A DNA stretch of 64,000 nucleotides from DATBSK01 sp964501785 (GTDB lineage: Bacteria > Actinomycetota > Acidimicrobiia > IMCC26256 > PALSA-555), in assembly GCA_964501785.1 (NCBI GenBank), contig CAZCUD010000002.1, positions 186,001-250,000 of the forward strand, read 5' to 3'. Below, one piece after another: positions 9,366-17,925 of this stretch; positions within the stretch are counted from its first letter, which is position 1; each line of letters starts with the position of its first letter. The notes beneath the pieces are model-generated. The model was not told the origin of the DNA, made no database searches, and saw nothing but the letters and a program-made list of their open reading frames with translations. The position numbers were made by a program, and so were the translations under genes.

Positions 9366-10532
9366 TCAACGTGTCAGCAGCGTGCACGCGCTGACCCCGG
9401 GCGCGCCGTAGACCTGGGTGAAGCCAACTTTGGGGTCACCGGGCACCTGACGCTCCCCCGCGTCGCCTCGGAGCTGGAGGACGATCTCGTGCACCTGCCG
9501 CATGCCCGACGCGCCGATGGGCTCGCCGTTGGCGATCAGCCCGCCATCGGTGTTGACGGGCAGGCGGCCCGTGATCTCGGTCTCGCCTCGCGCGAGCAGC
9601 TCTTCCTGCTCGCCGTCGGCGCAGAGCCCCGTCTCCGCCATGTGCATGATCTCGGCACCGGACTCCGAGTCCTGGAGCTGCGCGACGTCGACCTCAGCGG
9701 GCGCCACGCCCGCCTGCTCGAAGCACAGGCGCGCCGCGTCGACGGTGGGCGCGTGCCCGCGATCGACCGACAACCAGGGTGCGAACACCTCGAAGGATCC
9801 CCACTGGCGTGTCCGCATCGTGACCGATCGGAGGTACACGGGGCGGTCGGTGAGCTCGCGCGCCTTTTCGGCGCGGCACAGCACCACGGCTGCCGCGCCC
9901 TCGTCGGGTGAGCAGAACATGTACTGCGTCAGCGGGTAGTTGAGCATCCGCGACTCGAGGATCTCCTCCTCGCTGAACGGCTTGCGTCGCCACGCGTTCG
10001 GGTTCTTCGCGCCGTTGCGGAAGTTCTTCGCTGCAACCTTCGCGAGCGTGTCGCGCGAGATCCCGAAGTCGTGCATGTAGCGATTGAGCTTCATGGCGAA
10101 GAACTGCGTCGTGATCATCATCCCGAGCTCGCCGTACCAGCGCGGCAGACCGCTCTGCTCGGGGTTGGCGTTGAAGTGGCCGCGTGGGTGCTTGTCGAAG
10201 CCGACGCACACGCCGAGGTCGTAGGCCCCCGACTCGATCAGCGCCGCACCCATCGCCAGCGTGCTTCCCGCGGTCGCACACCCGTTGTGCACGTTGGTGA
10301 ACTGGAGTCCGGTGAGTCCGAGGTCGCTCACCATCGCGTCGGCCTGGCTCGACTCCTCACTGCCCGCCAGCGACCCGGCGAGGCTTCCCCCGAACGCGAA
10401 CTCCACGTCGGGCCACGTGATCCCAGCGTCCATCAGTGCTCGGCGGACCGCAGCGGCGCCGAGATCGAGACCGCGCATCCCTTCGAAGCGTCCGAACGGA
10501 TGGATTCCCACACCCACGACAGCAACGTTCAT
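9366..10532 (-). CDS. Thiolase-family protein (SCP-x/lipid-transfer type)
   Basis: 388 aa, ATG start. The N-terminus VAVVGVGIHPFGRFEGM and the segment HNGCATAGSTLAMGAALIESG, which holds the catalytic Cys, match thiolase-like acetyl-CoA acetyltransferases of the SCP-x type; the C-terminal NGEPIGASGMRQVHE holds the usual Gly-rich motif. Such proteins cleave or form 3-ketoacyl-CoAs in side-chain or fatty-acid beta-oxidation. It overlaps the upstream DUF35 gene by four bases; thiolase plus DUF35 Zn-ribbon proteins often form a functional pair in actinobacteria and archaea. Confidence 0.85.
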   Translation of the reverse strand: MNVAVVGVGIHPFGRFEGMRGLDLGAAAVRRALMDAGITWPDVEFAFGGSLAGSLAGSEESSQADAMVSDLGLTGLQFTNVHNGCATAGSTLAMGAALIESGAYDLGVCVGFDKHPRGHFNANPEQSGLPRWYGELGMMITTQFFAMKLNRYMHDFGISRDTLAKVAAKNFRNGAKNPNAWRRKPFSEEEILESRMLNYPLTQYMFCSPDEGAAAVVLCRAEKARELTDRPVYLRSVTMRTRQWGSFEVFAPWLSVDRGHAPTVDAARLCFEQAGVAPAEVDVAQLQDSESGAEIMHMAETGLCADGEQEELLARGETEITGRLPVNTDGGLIANGEPIGASGMRQVHEIVLQLRGDAGERQVPGDPKVGFTQVYGAPGVSACTLLTR

Positions 10533-10981
10533 CGCACGGCCTCCTTGTCCGACGCGCTGCTCGACGTGACCGGAGCGAACGCGAACGTCATGACGTCGGT
10601 GCCGTCGGGATCACGACGGAACGGCACGACCACCAGCTCCATCTCCATGCCGATCTCGAGGCGCTCCGGGTCGGGCTCGGTCAGGCGCGCCTCGACCATG
10701 ACCTCGCCACCGAGCTCGACGTAGCCGAGCGCGAAGCCCTCGAACGTGTCTTCGGTCTCCGGCCCCGTGTACGGGTCCTTCGGGAGGAACCCCTGGGTCG
10801 TGAACGTGAACAGTCGTCCCCGGCGGCCCAGCTCGTGCGGCTCGACCTCGGTGCTCCCGCAGCGGGGACAGCTGCGGGCCGAGGGGAAGACGACGGTCGA
10901 GCACTCGATGCAGCGCGACCCCAGCAGCCGGGGCTCGTCGGCGGGCCAGGTGAAGAGGTCGGGTGCGATCGGTCGACTCAT
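10529..10981 (-). CDS. Zn-ribbon OB-fold (DUF35) protein
   Basis: 150 aa from ATG 10981. The N-terminal rubredoxin-like zinc ribbon shows CIECSTVVFPSARSCPRCG (two CxxC knuckles), followed by an OB-fold domain with FTFTTQGFL and EGFALGYVEL. DUF35 proteins accompany thiolases and HMG-CoA synthases, where they act as acyl-CoA-binding accessory subunits. The four-base overlap with the downstream thiolase gene points to translational coupling and an assembled complex. The gene sits four bases after the PhyH-like gene, so all three may form one operon. Confidence 0.85.
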   Translation of the reverse strand: MSRPIAPDLFTWPADEPRLLGSRCIECSTVVFPSARSCPRCGSTEVEPHELGRRGRLFTFTTQGFLPKDPYTGPETEDTFEGFALGYVELGGEVMVEARLTEPDPERLEIGMEMELVVVPFRRDPDGTDVMTFAFAPVTSSSASDKEAVR

Positions 10982-10985
10982 CGGC

Positions 10986-11873
10986 TCAGTCCCATGGTGT
11001 GCGTGCGACGGCTCGTCCGACCGTCGCGAGGTCCGGGCCGGCCTCGGCGTACCCGGTCGGGACGTGCTGACCCAACAAGGACGCGAAGCGCGGCGGGTTC
11101 CGGTCGAGCATCTCCTTGGTGACCCGTTCGCGATGACCCTCGAGCGGGGTGACGAACATGCGCGAGTACGCATACGCGAGCCCGGCGCGCAACCCGGGCG
11201 TCGTGCGCCCGTACGACCCGTGCCAGAGCGCGCCGTGGTGCACGAGCAGCGACCCGCGTGGCGCCTCGATCGGGACGGCACGCTCGAGGCCCTCCCCTGC
11301 GAGCGGATGGCGCGACTCCCTATGGCTTCCGGGCACGTACGCGAACGCCCCGCCCTCGCGTGTGTAGTCGGTGAGCAACAAGGTCGCTCCGGCGATCAGC
11401 GCGTACGGCGGGAACGGTGCCGGGACCATCTGCTGGTCGCTGTGCAGCGCGAGCTGCAGGCCAGGGTCCGGCGGGTCGGTGGGGCCCTTCATGAACACGG
11501 CCGTCGCATGCAGGATGCACTGCTCGCCGAGCAGGTGGTCGACGAGGGCGCGCATGACGGGGTGGAGCAGCCACTGCTCGAAGCGCTCGTCCTCGAACAG
11601 GAAGAAGTACAGCGTCGGGAAGCAGACGTTCCGATGCGTCGCACCAGAAGCCCGGTCGGGGCGAACGCCGGTGCGGTGCTCCATCACGTCGAGCACGAGG
11701 TCGAACATGTCGTCAGCGAAGTCGGGCCCGCCGATGCGCTCCGGGGGCACGACCGTGATCCCGTCGAGCTCGAGGTCGGCGACGTGTGACCGCAGGTCGA
11801 ACCGGTCGACGGCCGCCGCGACGCGCCCGTGGGCGTCGCCGAGCGACTGGTCGCGAGGGCTGCAGCTGGACAC
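10986..11873 (-). CDS. Phytanoyl-CoA dioxygenase (PhyH) family protein
   Basis: 295 aa from the GTG at 11873. The open frame extends further upstream, but the divergent dehydrogenase gene starts at 11929 and a palindrome occupies 11901-11916, which argues for this start. The Fe(II)/2-oxoglutarate facial triad is visible as HSD in QLALHSDQQMV and the distal His in LLVHHGALWHGSYG. The family hydroxylates acyl chains or small metabolites with O2. Placement upstream of DUF35 and thiolase genes suggests a role in branched or substituted acyl-CoA breakdown. Confidence 0.8.
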   Translation of the reverse strand: MSSCSPRDQSLGDAHGRVAAAVDRFDLRSHVADLELDGITVVPPERIGGPDFADDMFDLVLDVMEHRTGVRPDRASGATHRNVCFPTLYFFLFEDERFEQWLLHPVMRALVDHLLGEQCILHATAVFMKGPTDPPDPGLQLALHSDQQMVPAPFPPYALIAGATLLLTDYTREGGAFAYVPGSHRESRHPLAGEGLERAVPIEAPRGSLLVHHGALWHGSYGRTTPGLRAGLAYAYSRMFVTPLEGHRERVTKEMLDRNPPRFASLLGQHVPTGYAEAGPDLATVGRAVARTPWD

Positions 11874-11900
11874 GAGCGGCTCCGGACACCACCGGCGGAA

Positions 11901-11916
11901 GTGAACACAGGTTAAC
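11901..11916. promoter_or_regulatory. Shared 16-bp operator-like palindrome, copy 3 (inverted)
   Basis: Sequence GTGAACACAGGTTAAC, the reverse complement of the pattern at 14464 with one difference. It lies 12 bases before the dehydrogenase ATG (11929) and 27 bases before the PhyH-like GTG (11873), a position where a repressor would block both promoters. Confidence 0.6.
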
Positions 11917-11928
11917 GTACGCCGCCGG

Positions 11929-13158
11929 ATGGAGCTCACCGACACCCCCGAAGCCGCGGCCTTCCGTGCCGAATGCCGCGCGTGGCTCGAGGCCAACGCG
12001 CGCCGCCGTCCCGAAGCCACCGTCAGCAGCGTCACCGGGGTCCTCGGCGCGGAGATCGACAGCGAGGAGTCGCTCAAGCGTGCTCGCGACTACCAGCGCC
12101 GTGCGGCCGCGGACGGCTGGGCTGCAGTCGGCTGGCCACGCGAGTTCGGCGGTCGTGGTGCGAGCTTCATCGAGCAGATCGTGTTCGGCGACGAGGCGTC
12201 GCGCTTCGACGTCCCGGACCACGTGTTCCGCATCGGCGTCACGATGGGTGGGCCGACGGTGATCGCGCACGGCACCGACGACCAGCGGGCGCGTTGGCTG
12301 CCTCCGTTGCTGACCGGCGAGGAGATCTGGTGCCAGCTGTTCTCCGAGCCCGGCGCGGGCTCCGACCTCGCGGGCCTCCGCACGACGGCGGTCCGGGACG
12401 GTGACGAGTGGATCGTGAACGGGCAGAAGGTGTGGTCGTCGGGCGCGCACTACTCGCGCCGCGGGATGCTGCTCGCCCGGACCGACCCCGACGTCCCCAA
12501 GCACGCCGGCATCACCTACTTCCTCGTCGACATGCAGACTCCGGGCATCGAGGTCAGACCCCTCCGCCAGATGACGGGGGCGGCGCACTTCAACGAGGTG
12601 TTCTTCACCGACGTGCGCGTGCCGGACCACGATCGCCTCGGCGACGTCGACGACGGATGGCGCGTCGCACAGACGACGCTGCTCAACGAGCGCGCGTCGA
12701 TCGCCGAGCTCATCGGCGCGTCCAACCCCGCGCTGCCGCTCGTGGAGCTCGCGCGGCAGGCATCCCTCGATGGACGACCCGGCATCGAGGACGCGCGCGT
12801 GCGTCAACGCCTCGCGCTCACGTACACGGAGGGCGAGATCCTCCGCTACGTCGGGATGCGGATCGTCTCCGCGTTCTCACGCGGCGCCTTCCCGGGACCG
12901 GAGGCGTCGATCGCGAAGCTCGCGATGGCCGACCTGCTCCGCACCACGCACGACCTCGCCCTCGCGCTGCTCGGTCCCGCGGCTGCGGCCGAACCCAGCG
13001 ACTGGGCCGTGGGCTTCCTCGCCGCGCCGTCGGTGCGCATCGCCGGTGGCTCCGACGAGGTGCAGCGCAACATCATCGGCGAGCGGGTGCTCGGGCTCCC
13101 CAAGGACCCCGGATGGTCCAAGGACACCGCGTTCCGCGACCTGCCCGCCAACGGTTGA
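11929..13158 (+). CDS. Acyl-CoA dehydrogenase (paralogue A)
   Basis: 409 aa, ATG start. Acyl-CoA dehydrogenase motifs in order: WPREFGGRGAS (N-terminal helical domain), CQLFSEPGAGSDLAGL (flavin/substrate signature, about residue 130), VNGQKVWSSGAHYS, and a C-terminal GGSDEVQRNIIGERVLGLPKDP. It oxidises an acyl-CoA to the enoyl-CoA with FAD and passes electrons to ETF. No clear catalytic Glu can be assigned by eye. It resembles the actinobacterial FadE groups acting on unusual acids. Its stop is 17 bases from the convergent paralogue B stop. Confidence 0.88.
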   Translation: MELTDTPEAAAFRAECRAWLEANARRRPEATVSSVTGVLGAEIDSEESLKRARDYQRRAAADGWAAVGWPREFGGRGASFIEQIVFGDEASRFDVPDHVFRIGVTMGGPTVIAHGTDDQRARWLPPLLTGEEIWCQLFSEPGAGSDLAGLRTTAVRDGDEWIVNGQKVWSSGAHYSRRGMLLARTDPDVPKHAGITYFLVDMQTPGIEVRPLRQMTGAAHFNEVFFTDVRVPDHDRLGDVDDGWRVAQTTLLNERASIAELIGASNPALPLVELARQASLDGRPGIEDARVRQRLALTYTEGEILRYVGMRIVSAFSRGAFPGPEASIAKLAMADLLRTTHDLALALLGPAAAAEPSDWAVGFLAAPSVRIAGGSDEVQRNIIGERVLGLPKDPGWSKDTAFRDLPANG

Positions 13159-13175
13159 GCGCGGCGCCTCACGCG

Positions 13176-14411
13176 TCAGTGGCCGAGCTCGTTCCAGGGG
13201 ACGTCGCGGTCGACCGCCGGCTCCTTCGGCAGGCCCAGGACCCGCTCACCGAGGATGTTGCGCGAGATCTCGGTCGTCCCGCCGCCGATGGTCGATCCCC
13301 GCGTCGTGAGGAAGCCCTTCTGGAGATCGACCTTCTCGTCGGGACCGAGGGCGGTCTCCCCGATCACGTCGGGGCGGCGCATCTCGTAGTCGGAGATCAG
13401 CATGCCCTCGGGACCGAGCAGGTTCACGACGAGCTCGAACGCGCGCTGCTGGTGCTCGCTGACCATCAGCCGCCCGATCGAGCCCTCTGGTCCGGGGGTC
13501 CCCTGCTCGCGCGCCTGCTCCGCACGCAACATCGTCAGACGCACGATCTCGCTCTCGATCCACAGATCGACGAGCGCGTCACGACGCACGGGGTCGCGCG
13601 CCTCGGGTCGGAGCGCGTTCCACACACGGATCGCATGACGGACGACTCCTCCCTCCCGTCCGGTGAGCTTTCCGACGCGCCCGAGCATGACGCGCTCGTT
13701 CATCAGGGTCGCGATCGCGACGTTCCAGCCGTCGCCGACCTCGCCGATGCGCTGCGAGTCGGGGATGCGGGCGTCCGTGAAGAAGATCTCGTTGAACTCC
13801 GCCTCGCCGGTCATCTGGCGCAGCGGACGCACCTCGACGCCCGCTTGGTGCATGTCGATGTAGAAGTACGACAGACCCTTGTGCTTCGGAGCGTCGGGAT
13901 CGGTACGCGCAAGGAGCAGCCCCCAACGCGCGACGTGTGCCATGCTCGTCCACACCTTCTGGCCGTTGATGACCCACTCGTCGCCATCACGAGCCGCGCG
14001 TGTCGCGAGCGCAGCGACGTCCGAGCCTGCGCCCGGCTCGCTGAACATCTGGCACCAGATCTCTTCGCAGGTGAAGTCGGGTCGGAGCAGCCGCTCCTGC
14101 TGCTCCTCGGTGCCGAACGCGACCAGGGTCGGTCCCGCCATGCCGACGCCCATCATGTTGACGAGCAGGTTCGACGGCGCGCCGGCGCGCATCAGGTGCT
14201 CGTCGACGATGTCCTGCAGACCTGGATCGACCCCGAGCCCGCCCTTGCCCTCGGGAAACTGGATCCAGGCCAGGCCCAGGTCGAACTGCGCCCCCCAGAA
14301 CTCGCGCACCGGCGTCGTGGCCGGGGGGTGGGAGCGCAGCAGCTCGGCGACCCGCTCCTCGACCGCGCCGACCTCATCGGTCGCCTCGCCGGGTCGCACG
14401 TCGATCGCCAC
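13176..14411 (-). CDS. Acyl-CoA dehydrogenase (paralogue B)
   Basis: 411 aa from a GTG with a GGAGG site eight bases upstream; the frame stays open to 14462, but that start would abut the palindrome and lacks a ribosome site. Motifs mirror paralogue A: CQMFSEPGAGSDVAAL, INGQKVWTSMAHVARWG and GGTTEISRNILGERVLGLPKEP. Together the two dehydrogenases could form the heteromeric alpha2beta2 type known in actinobacterial sterol side-chain oxidation, but they are convergent, not in one operon, so this is speculative. Confidence 0.88.
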   Translation of the reverse strand: MAIDVRPGEATDEVGAVEERVAELLRSHPPATTPVREFWGAQFDLGLAWIQFPEGKGGLGVDPGLQDIVDEHLMRAGAPSNLLVNMMGVGMAGPTLVAFGTEEQQERLLRPDFTCEEIWCQMFSEPGAGSDVAALATRAARDGDEWVINGQKVWTSMAHVARWGLLLARTDPDAPKHKGLSYFYIDMHQAGVEVRPLRQMTGEAEFNEIFFTDARIPDSQRIGEVGDGWNVAIATLMNERVMLGRVGKLTGREGGVVRHAIRVWNALRPEARDPVRRDALVDLWIESEIVRLTMLRAEQAREQGTPGPEGSIGRLMVSEHQQRAFELVVNLLGPEGMLISDYEMRRPDVIGETALGPDEKVDLQKGFLTTRGSTIGGGTTEISRNILGERVLGLPKEPAVDRDVPWNELGH

Positions 14412-14463
14412 TGCACACCCTCCTGACGTGCGCCACCGGCGCGTGCGCACGAACCGGGCCATA

Positions 14464-14479
14464 GTTAACCTGCGTTCAC
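14464..14479. promoter_or_regulatory. Shared 16-bp operator-like palindrome, copy 4
   Basis: Sequence GTTAACCTGCGTTCAC between divergent dehydrogenase B and amidase 2. This is one of the two best copies: GTTAAC-CTGC-GTTCAC is a 6-4-6 inverted repeat with one mismatch between arms. Confidence 0.6.
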
Positions 14480-14554
14480 CTGGGTGTCAACGGAGCCCGG
14501 ATCGAGAGTCACGTCGTGACCACGGGACACGTGACCTGACGAGGAGGGGGGTAG

Positions 14555-15967
14555 ATGGGAGACGACGAGCTCGCGTACACGCCCGCGCTCGAGCAGGCCG
14601 CGCTCGTGCGCACCGGCGAGGTGTCACCGACGGAGCTCGTCGCGCAGACGCTCGCTCGCATCGAGGCGCTGAACCCGCAGCTGGATGCCTTCCTCACGGT
14701 CGCGGCCGACCAGGCGCACGCCGCCGCACGTGACGCCGAGGCGCGACTCGCCGAGGGAGGCGACCTCCCACCGTTCCTCGGCGTCCCGATCTCGATCAAG
14801 GACCTCAACGACACCGCCGGGATCCGCACGACGCACGGCACCGCGACCTGGCACGACCGCGTGCCGACGCGCGATGACGAGGTCGTCCGGCGCATCCGGC
14901 GGGCCGGCTTCGTCATCGTCGGCAAGACGAACACCCCGGAGTTCGGCTCACGATCGACCACGGAGTCACCCGCATACCCGACGGCGCGCAATCCATGGGA
15001 CTCGACCAGGACGCCGGGCGGCTCGTCGGGCGGCGCGGGTGCCGCCGTCGCCGCGGGCATGGGTTCCGTCGCGCAGGGCTCCGACGGTGGTGGGTCGATC
15101 CGCATCCCGTCGGCGTGGTGTGGTGTCTTCGGGATCAAGCCCTCTCGGGGCCGCGTCTCGAACGCGCCGGGACCCCTGAGCTGGAACTCGGTGAACGGTC
15201 CGCTCGCGCGCACCGTCGCCGACGCCGCCGCGCTCCTCGACGTGCTCTGCGGGCCCGCCGAGGGCGACGCCTGGTGGCTCCCCCTGCCCGAGCGCCCGTA
15301 CCTCGACGAGGTCGGAGTCGCGCCGGGCCGCCTCCGCGTCGCCTGGACCACCGAGCATCCTGACCCGGAGCTCGAGGTCGAGCCCGCGTGGCGCGTCGGT
15401 GTCGAGCGAACGGCGCGGCTGCTCGCCGACGCCGGACACGAGCTCGTCGAGGCCACACCGCCGCGCCTCGACCTCGCTTCGCTAGCGCTCGTTCCTGCGA
15501 GCGCGACTGCTGCTCGCCCCGACCTGCCCCCGGTCGACACGCTCGACCTGCCGAACCAGACGCTGGTCACGATCTCCGCGGCCGCGAGCGCGGTCGACCT
15601 CGTGACGTCGCAACGACGTCTTCAGGAGGAGACCCGGCGTGCCGTCGAGTTCTTCCGCGACCACGACGTGCTCCTCACGCCCACGCTCGCGGGAGGGCCG
15701 CCGCCGCTCGGCACGAAGGTCATGGGGGCCGAGGACTGGGAAGGGATGTTCGAGGTGCTCCAGATCGTCGCCTTCACCCCGACCTGGAACATCACGGGCC
15801 AGCCCGCCGTGGCGGTGCCCGCCGGCTTCGACGACGACGGCCTGCCGGTCTCGGTCCAGCTCGTCGGCCGCCCTGCCGACGAGGCGACGCTCGTGCGGCT
15901 CGCGAGCCATCTCGAAGCCGTGGCACCGTGGCGCGACGAGCGCCCACCGATCGGAGGGAATGCATGA
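14555..15967 (+). CDS. Amidase (amidase signature family), paralogue 2
   Basis: 470 aa, ATG preceded by GGAGGGGGG. It has the catalytic Lys segment PISIKDLNDTAG (about residue 85), GGSSGGAGAAV and GSDGGGSIRIPSA with the two catalytic Ser. The N-terminus DDELAYTPALEQAALVRTGE is nearly the same as that of paralogue 1 (DERELAYVPAVEQAAM), so the two come from duplication. Its stop overlaps the ATG of the CoA ligase by four bases (ATGA), so amide hydrolysis and activation of the freed acid are translationally coupled. Confidence 0.9.
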   Translation: MGDDELAYTPALEQAALVRTGEVSPTELVAQTLARIEALNPQLDAFLTVAADQAHAAARDAEARLAEGGDLPPFLGVPISIKDLNDTAGIRTTHGTATWHDRVPTRDDEVVRRIRRAGFVIVGKTNTPEFGSRSTTESPAYPTARNPWDSTRTPGGSSGGAGAAVAAGMGSVAQGSDGGGSIRIPSAWCGVFGIKPSRGRVSNAPGPLSWNSVNGPLARTVADAAALLDVLCGPAEGDAWWLPLPERPYLDEVGVAPGRLRVAWTTEHPDPELEVEPAWRVGVERTARLLADAGHELVEATPPRLDLASLALVPASATAARPDLPPVDTLDLPNQTLVTISAAASAVDLVTSQRRLQEETRRAVEFFRDHDVLLTPTLAGGPPPLGTKVMGAEDWEGMFEVLQIVAFTPTWNITGQPAVAVPAGFDDDGLPVSVQLVGRPADEATLVRLASHLEAVAPWRDERPPIGGNA

Positions 15968-17553
15968 CGGCACCGGCGTCGATCACGTCACTGACCATCG
16001 GCGACCTCATCCGAGAGCAGGCTGCGGCGATCGGAGACCGCACCGCCTTCACGTACGAAGGCGCCGACGTGAGCTATGCGCAGCTCGACGCTGCCGCGAG
16101 CAAGGTCGCGAACGCACTCATCGCCGAGGGCATCGGGCCCGGCGATCGCGTCGCGATCCTCGACAAGAACACGCTGGAGCTCTTCGAGCTGCTGTTCGGG
16201 ACCGCGAAGATCGGTGCGGTGCTGTGCCCGGTCAACTGGCGACTGACGCCGCCGGAGGTCACCCACGTCGTCAACGACGCGCAGACGAAGCTGCTCGTCG
16301 TCGGCCCCGACTTCTACTCGGTGCTCGACGAGTGCGAGCGCGACCTGACCACCGTGCAGCGCATCTTGGCGGTGGGCGATCACCCACGCCACGACACGTA
16401 CGCGGACTGGCGCGACGCGCAACCCGACACCGATCCGGGCGTCACCACCGAGCCCGACGACGTGGCGATCCAGTTCTACACGTCGGGCACGACCGGGCTG
16501 CCGAAGGGCGCGATGCTCTCCAGTCGCAACCTGGCATCGCTCGTTGCACCTGCCAACGAGGCGCTCGGGCTCGGCGACGACACCGTGAGCCTCGTCGCGA
16601 TGCCGCTCTTCCACGTCGCCGGCGCGGGTTGGGCGCTGTTCGGGCTCTACAACGGTGCGCGCAACGTGATGCTGCGCGAGGTCGACCTGCCCGCGATCCT
16701 CGCCGCCATCTCGGAGCACCGGATCACCCACGCCGTGCTCGTGCCTGCCGTCATGCAGTTCCTGCTGATGACCCCGGGCATCGAGGATCTCGACTGCTCG
16801 TCGCTGCGCCTGATCGTCTACGGCGCGTCGCCGATCGCCGAGGAGGTGCTCATCGCGTCGATGGACCGCTTCGGCTGCGACTTCGTGCAGGCGTACGGCC
16901 TCACCGAGACGGGCGGCGGTGTCGTGCTCCTGCACCCCGAGGACCACGACCCGGGCGGCCCGCGGTCCCATCGACTCCAGGCGGCGGGACGACCGATGCG
17001 TGGTGTCGAGCTGCGCATCGTCGGCGACGCCGACGTGGAGCTGCCGACGGGCGAGATCGGCGAGGTCTGGATCAGGTCGCCGAGCACGATGCTCGGCTAC
17101 TGGAACCAGCCCGACGCCACAAGCGCCGCGATCACCGCGGACGGCTGGTTCCGCTCCGGTGATGCCGGCTTCGTCGATGCCGACGGCTACCTCTACATCC
17201 GTGACCGCGTCAAGGACATGATCATCTCGGGTGGTGAGAACGTCTACCCGGCCGAGGTCGAGAGCGCGCTCATGGCACATCCTGCGATCGCCGACGTCGC
17301 GGTCATCGGCGTGCCCGACGACCGGTGGGGCGAGACCGTGAAGGCCATCGTGGTGCCCGCGACCGGCGCCGATGCCGATCGCGCGGCGCTCGAGCGCGAC
17401 GTGCTGGCGTGGAGCCGAGACCGACTCGCCGGCTACAAGTGCCCGACCTCGATCGACTGGATCGAGATGCTGCCGCGCAACCCGTCAGGGAAGATCCTCA
17501 AGCGTGAGCTGCGCGCGCCGTACTGGGACGGTCACGATCGCCAGGTGAGCTGA
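15964..17553 (+). CDS. AMP-forming long-chain/medium-chain acyl-CoA ligase
   Basis: 529 aa, ATG overlapping the amidase stop. ANL-family motifs are complete: P-loop YTSGTTGLPKGAM (about residue 173), AYGLTETGGG (about 312), GWFRSGDAGFVDADGYLYI (about 398), DRVKDMIISGGENVYPAEVE, and the C-terminal catalytic Lys in NPSGKILKREL. It makes acyl-CoA from a free acid, ATP and CoA. Coupling to the amidase suggests the natural substrate is an acid released from an amide. Length is typical. Confidence 0.9.
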   Translation: MTAPASITSLTIGDLIREQAAAIGDRTAFTYEGADVSYAQLDAAASKVANALIAEGIGPGDRVAILDKNTLELFELLFGTAKIGAVLCPVNWRLTPPEVTHVVNDAQTKLLVVGPDFYSVLDECERDLTTVQRILAVGDHPRHDTYADWRDAQPDTDPGVTTEPDDVAIQFYTSGTTGLPKGAMLSSRNLASLVAPANEALGLGDDTVSLVAMPLFHVAGAGWALFGLYNGARNVMLREVDLPAILAAISEHRITHAVLVPAVMQFLLMTPGIEDLDCSSLRLIVYGASPIAEEVLIASMDRFGCDFVQAYGLTETGGGVVLLHPEDHDPGGPRSHRLQAAGRPMRGVELRIVGDADVELPTGEIGEVWIRSPSTMLGYWNQPDATSAAITADGWFRSGDAGFVDADGYLYIRDRVKDMIISGGENVYPAEVESALMAHPAIADVAVIGVPDDRWGETVKAIVVPATGADADRAALERDVLAWSRDRLAGYKCPTSIDWIEMLPRNPSGKILKRELRAPYWDGHDRQVS

Positions 17554-17586
17554 AGGGCCAGACGCGCCCGCGCTGCAGGGGTCGTG

Positions 17587-17632
17587 GTGGGCGATAGAGG
17601 ATTTGAACCTCTGACCTCTTCCGCGTCAAGGA
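17587..17632. repeat. attL: 46-bp duplicate of the tRNA-Val 3' half
   Basis: 46 bases identical to 42464-42509, covering the 3' end, T-arm, variable region and 3' side of the anticodon arm of tRNA-Val. Outside the repeat the two copies diverge at once (cgtcagg versus agcgctc). This is the left attachment site of the integrated element; the chromosome lies to its left. Confidence 0.93.
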
Positions 17633-17715
17633 CGTCAGGGGGTTCCATGGCATCGCCGCGTTCGGCGCGAATTGTCGCTTGACCTGCGAAAACACTGTGC
17701 AGCACTTCGCGTCGG

Positions 17716-17925
17716 TCATCGCCGTTTTTCGTTCTCCCGCGGCCCAGCCGCGGCCCAAGAGAAGGCGCCGTACACGGGGGGGCTTCGGTGATGAGCGAGC
17801 GCGGCGAACGCGCCGCCGGCCGCGAGCGCTGGCAGCGCGCAGCACGCGGCCGTGGCCACGACTGCGAGCACTCGGATTCCGGCTCGTCTGGGGCCTCGCT
17901 CTCCTTCATCGTCGGCCGCCCTCAC
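17716..17925 (-). CDS. Small one-helix membrane protein with CC-xx-P motif, coupled to merA
   Basis: 69 aa from a GTG whose bases overlap the merA stop (GTGA). After a charged N-terminus comes one hydrophobic helix, IRVLAVVATAACCALPALAA, with a vicinal Cys pair and Pro two residues later, then GGAFAALAHHRS and a basic tail. MerT, MerC and related mercuric ion transporters have a CC-xx-P pair in their first helix, so a role in carrying Hg(II) to MerA is plausible; no family match can be asserted. The 3' end of the gene contains the left arm repeat (17737-17757). Confidence 0.5.
   Translation of the reverse strand: MRAADDEGERGPRRAGIRVLAVVATAACCALPALAAGGAFAALAHHRSPPVYGAFSWAAAGPRENEKRR
17737..17757. 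repeat. Left copy of 21-bp subterminal repeat (putative integrase arm site)
   Basis: Two tandem units of about 11 bases, each CCGCGGCCCA, separated by one G. The identical 21 bases occur at 42384-42404, inside the end of the integrase gene. The copies lie 104 and 59 bases from the two 46-bp core repeats and have the same orientation. Subterminal short direct repeats like these are the usual arm sites of lambda-type integrases; this role is an inference. Confidence 0.5.

Noticed and set aside
17554..17922. Second tRNA gene at the left end
   Set aside because: Only the 3' half of tRNA-Val is present; the 5' half is missing, so it is an att repeat, not a gene.
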